A stretch of 64,000 bases of DNA from Polaribacter sejongensis (GTDB taxonomy: Bacteria; Bacteroidota; Bacteroidia; Flavobacteriales; Flavobacteriaceae), in NCBI GenBank assembly GCA_949545755.1, contig CATITK010000018.1, positions 22,811 through 86,810 on the forward strand. The letters run 5' to 3'. Shown in pieces: positions 64,000-64,000 of the stretch. The first letter of the stretch is position 1. Every line of letters starts with the position of its first letter. The notes beneath the pieces were generated by a model. The model was not told the origin of the DNA. It ran no database searches and saw only the letters and a list, made by a program, of their open reading frames with translations. The position numbers and the translations under genes are program-made.

Positions 64000-64000
64000 T

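Overview
The window looks like chromosome of a marine Flavobacteriaceae bacterium, probably Polaribacter or a close relative. It is AT-rich and has TAnnTTTG (-7) promoter boxes. It carries SusC/SusD, a hybrid two-component regulator, a PorP/SprF protein of the type IX secretion family, a Lacal_2735 small protein, and the Bacteroidetes-typical run CBS - nadK - DUF6089 - uppS - bamA - ompH - ompH. Genus is inferred from protein style, not from a marker gene.

Layout. 1-251: end of a metallophosphatase. 558-5632 (minus): arsenosugar cluster of purine nucleoside phosphorylase, TIGR04282 glycosyltransferase, a wrecked rhodanese gene, ArsM, ArsS, a carboxymuconolactone-decarboxylase-like protein and a DUF547 protein. 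5690-20062: housekeeping and envelope genes (queuosine-precursor transporter, OmpA lipoprotein, ApbE, methyltransferase, methionine aminopeptidase, GpmI, YdjM-like hydrolase, NhaC antiporter, RNase HII, putative porin, PorP/SprF, glutamate racemase), with a dead GxxExxY gene at 9481-9702. 20130-27219 (minus): outer-membrane biogenesis operon. 27401-33469: pdxJ, an alpha/beta hydrolase, both methylmalonyl-CoA mutase subunits, an FtsB-like protein and uridine kinase. 33781-33854: tRNA-Thr.

34024-47523 is the most unusual part: a light and photo-oxidative stress island, all on the minus strand. It encodes four photolyase/cryptochrome-family proteins (class I, a Trp-less 496-aa type, an iron-sulfur type and a DASH type), a UbiB/AarF kinase, flavin reductase, two SDR-type proteins, a DUF2256 zinc-ribbon gene, TspO, SRPBCC, glutathione peroxidase, TIGR03643 and several small unknown proteins. 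It is split into two transcription units. A nearly identical palindrome (TGTTTAAC-N14-GTTARACA) lies in front of each, once at the promoter of a divergent TetR-type regulator and once 13 kb-unit downstream in front of a gene of unknown function. I propose that the TetR protein controls both units.

47901-63498 is a polysaccharide utilisation locus: two GH3 beta-glucosidases, a GH30 gene reduced to a fused N/C-terminal stub, a hybrid two-component sensor and a SusC/SusD pair. The window closes with a terminator and tRNA-Pro.

Three decayed genes (rhodanese, GxxExxY, GH30) can be read by joining frames or passing in-frame stops. No CRISPR array, insertion sequence, rRNA or replication origin was seen.
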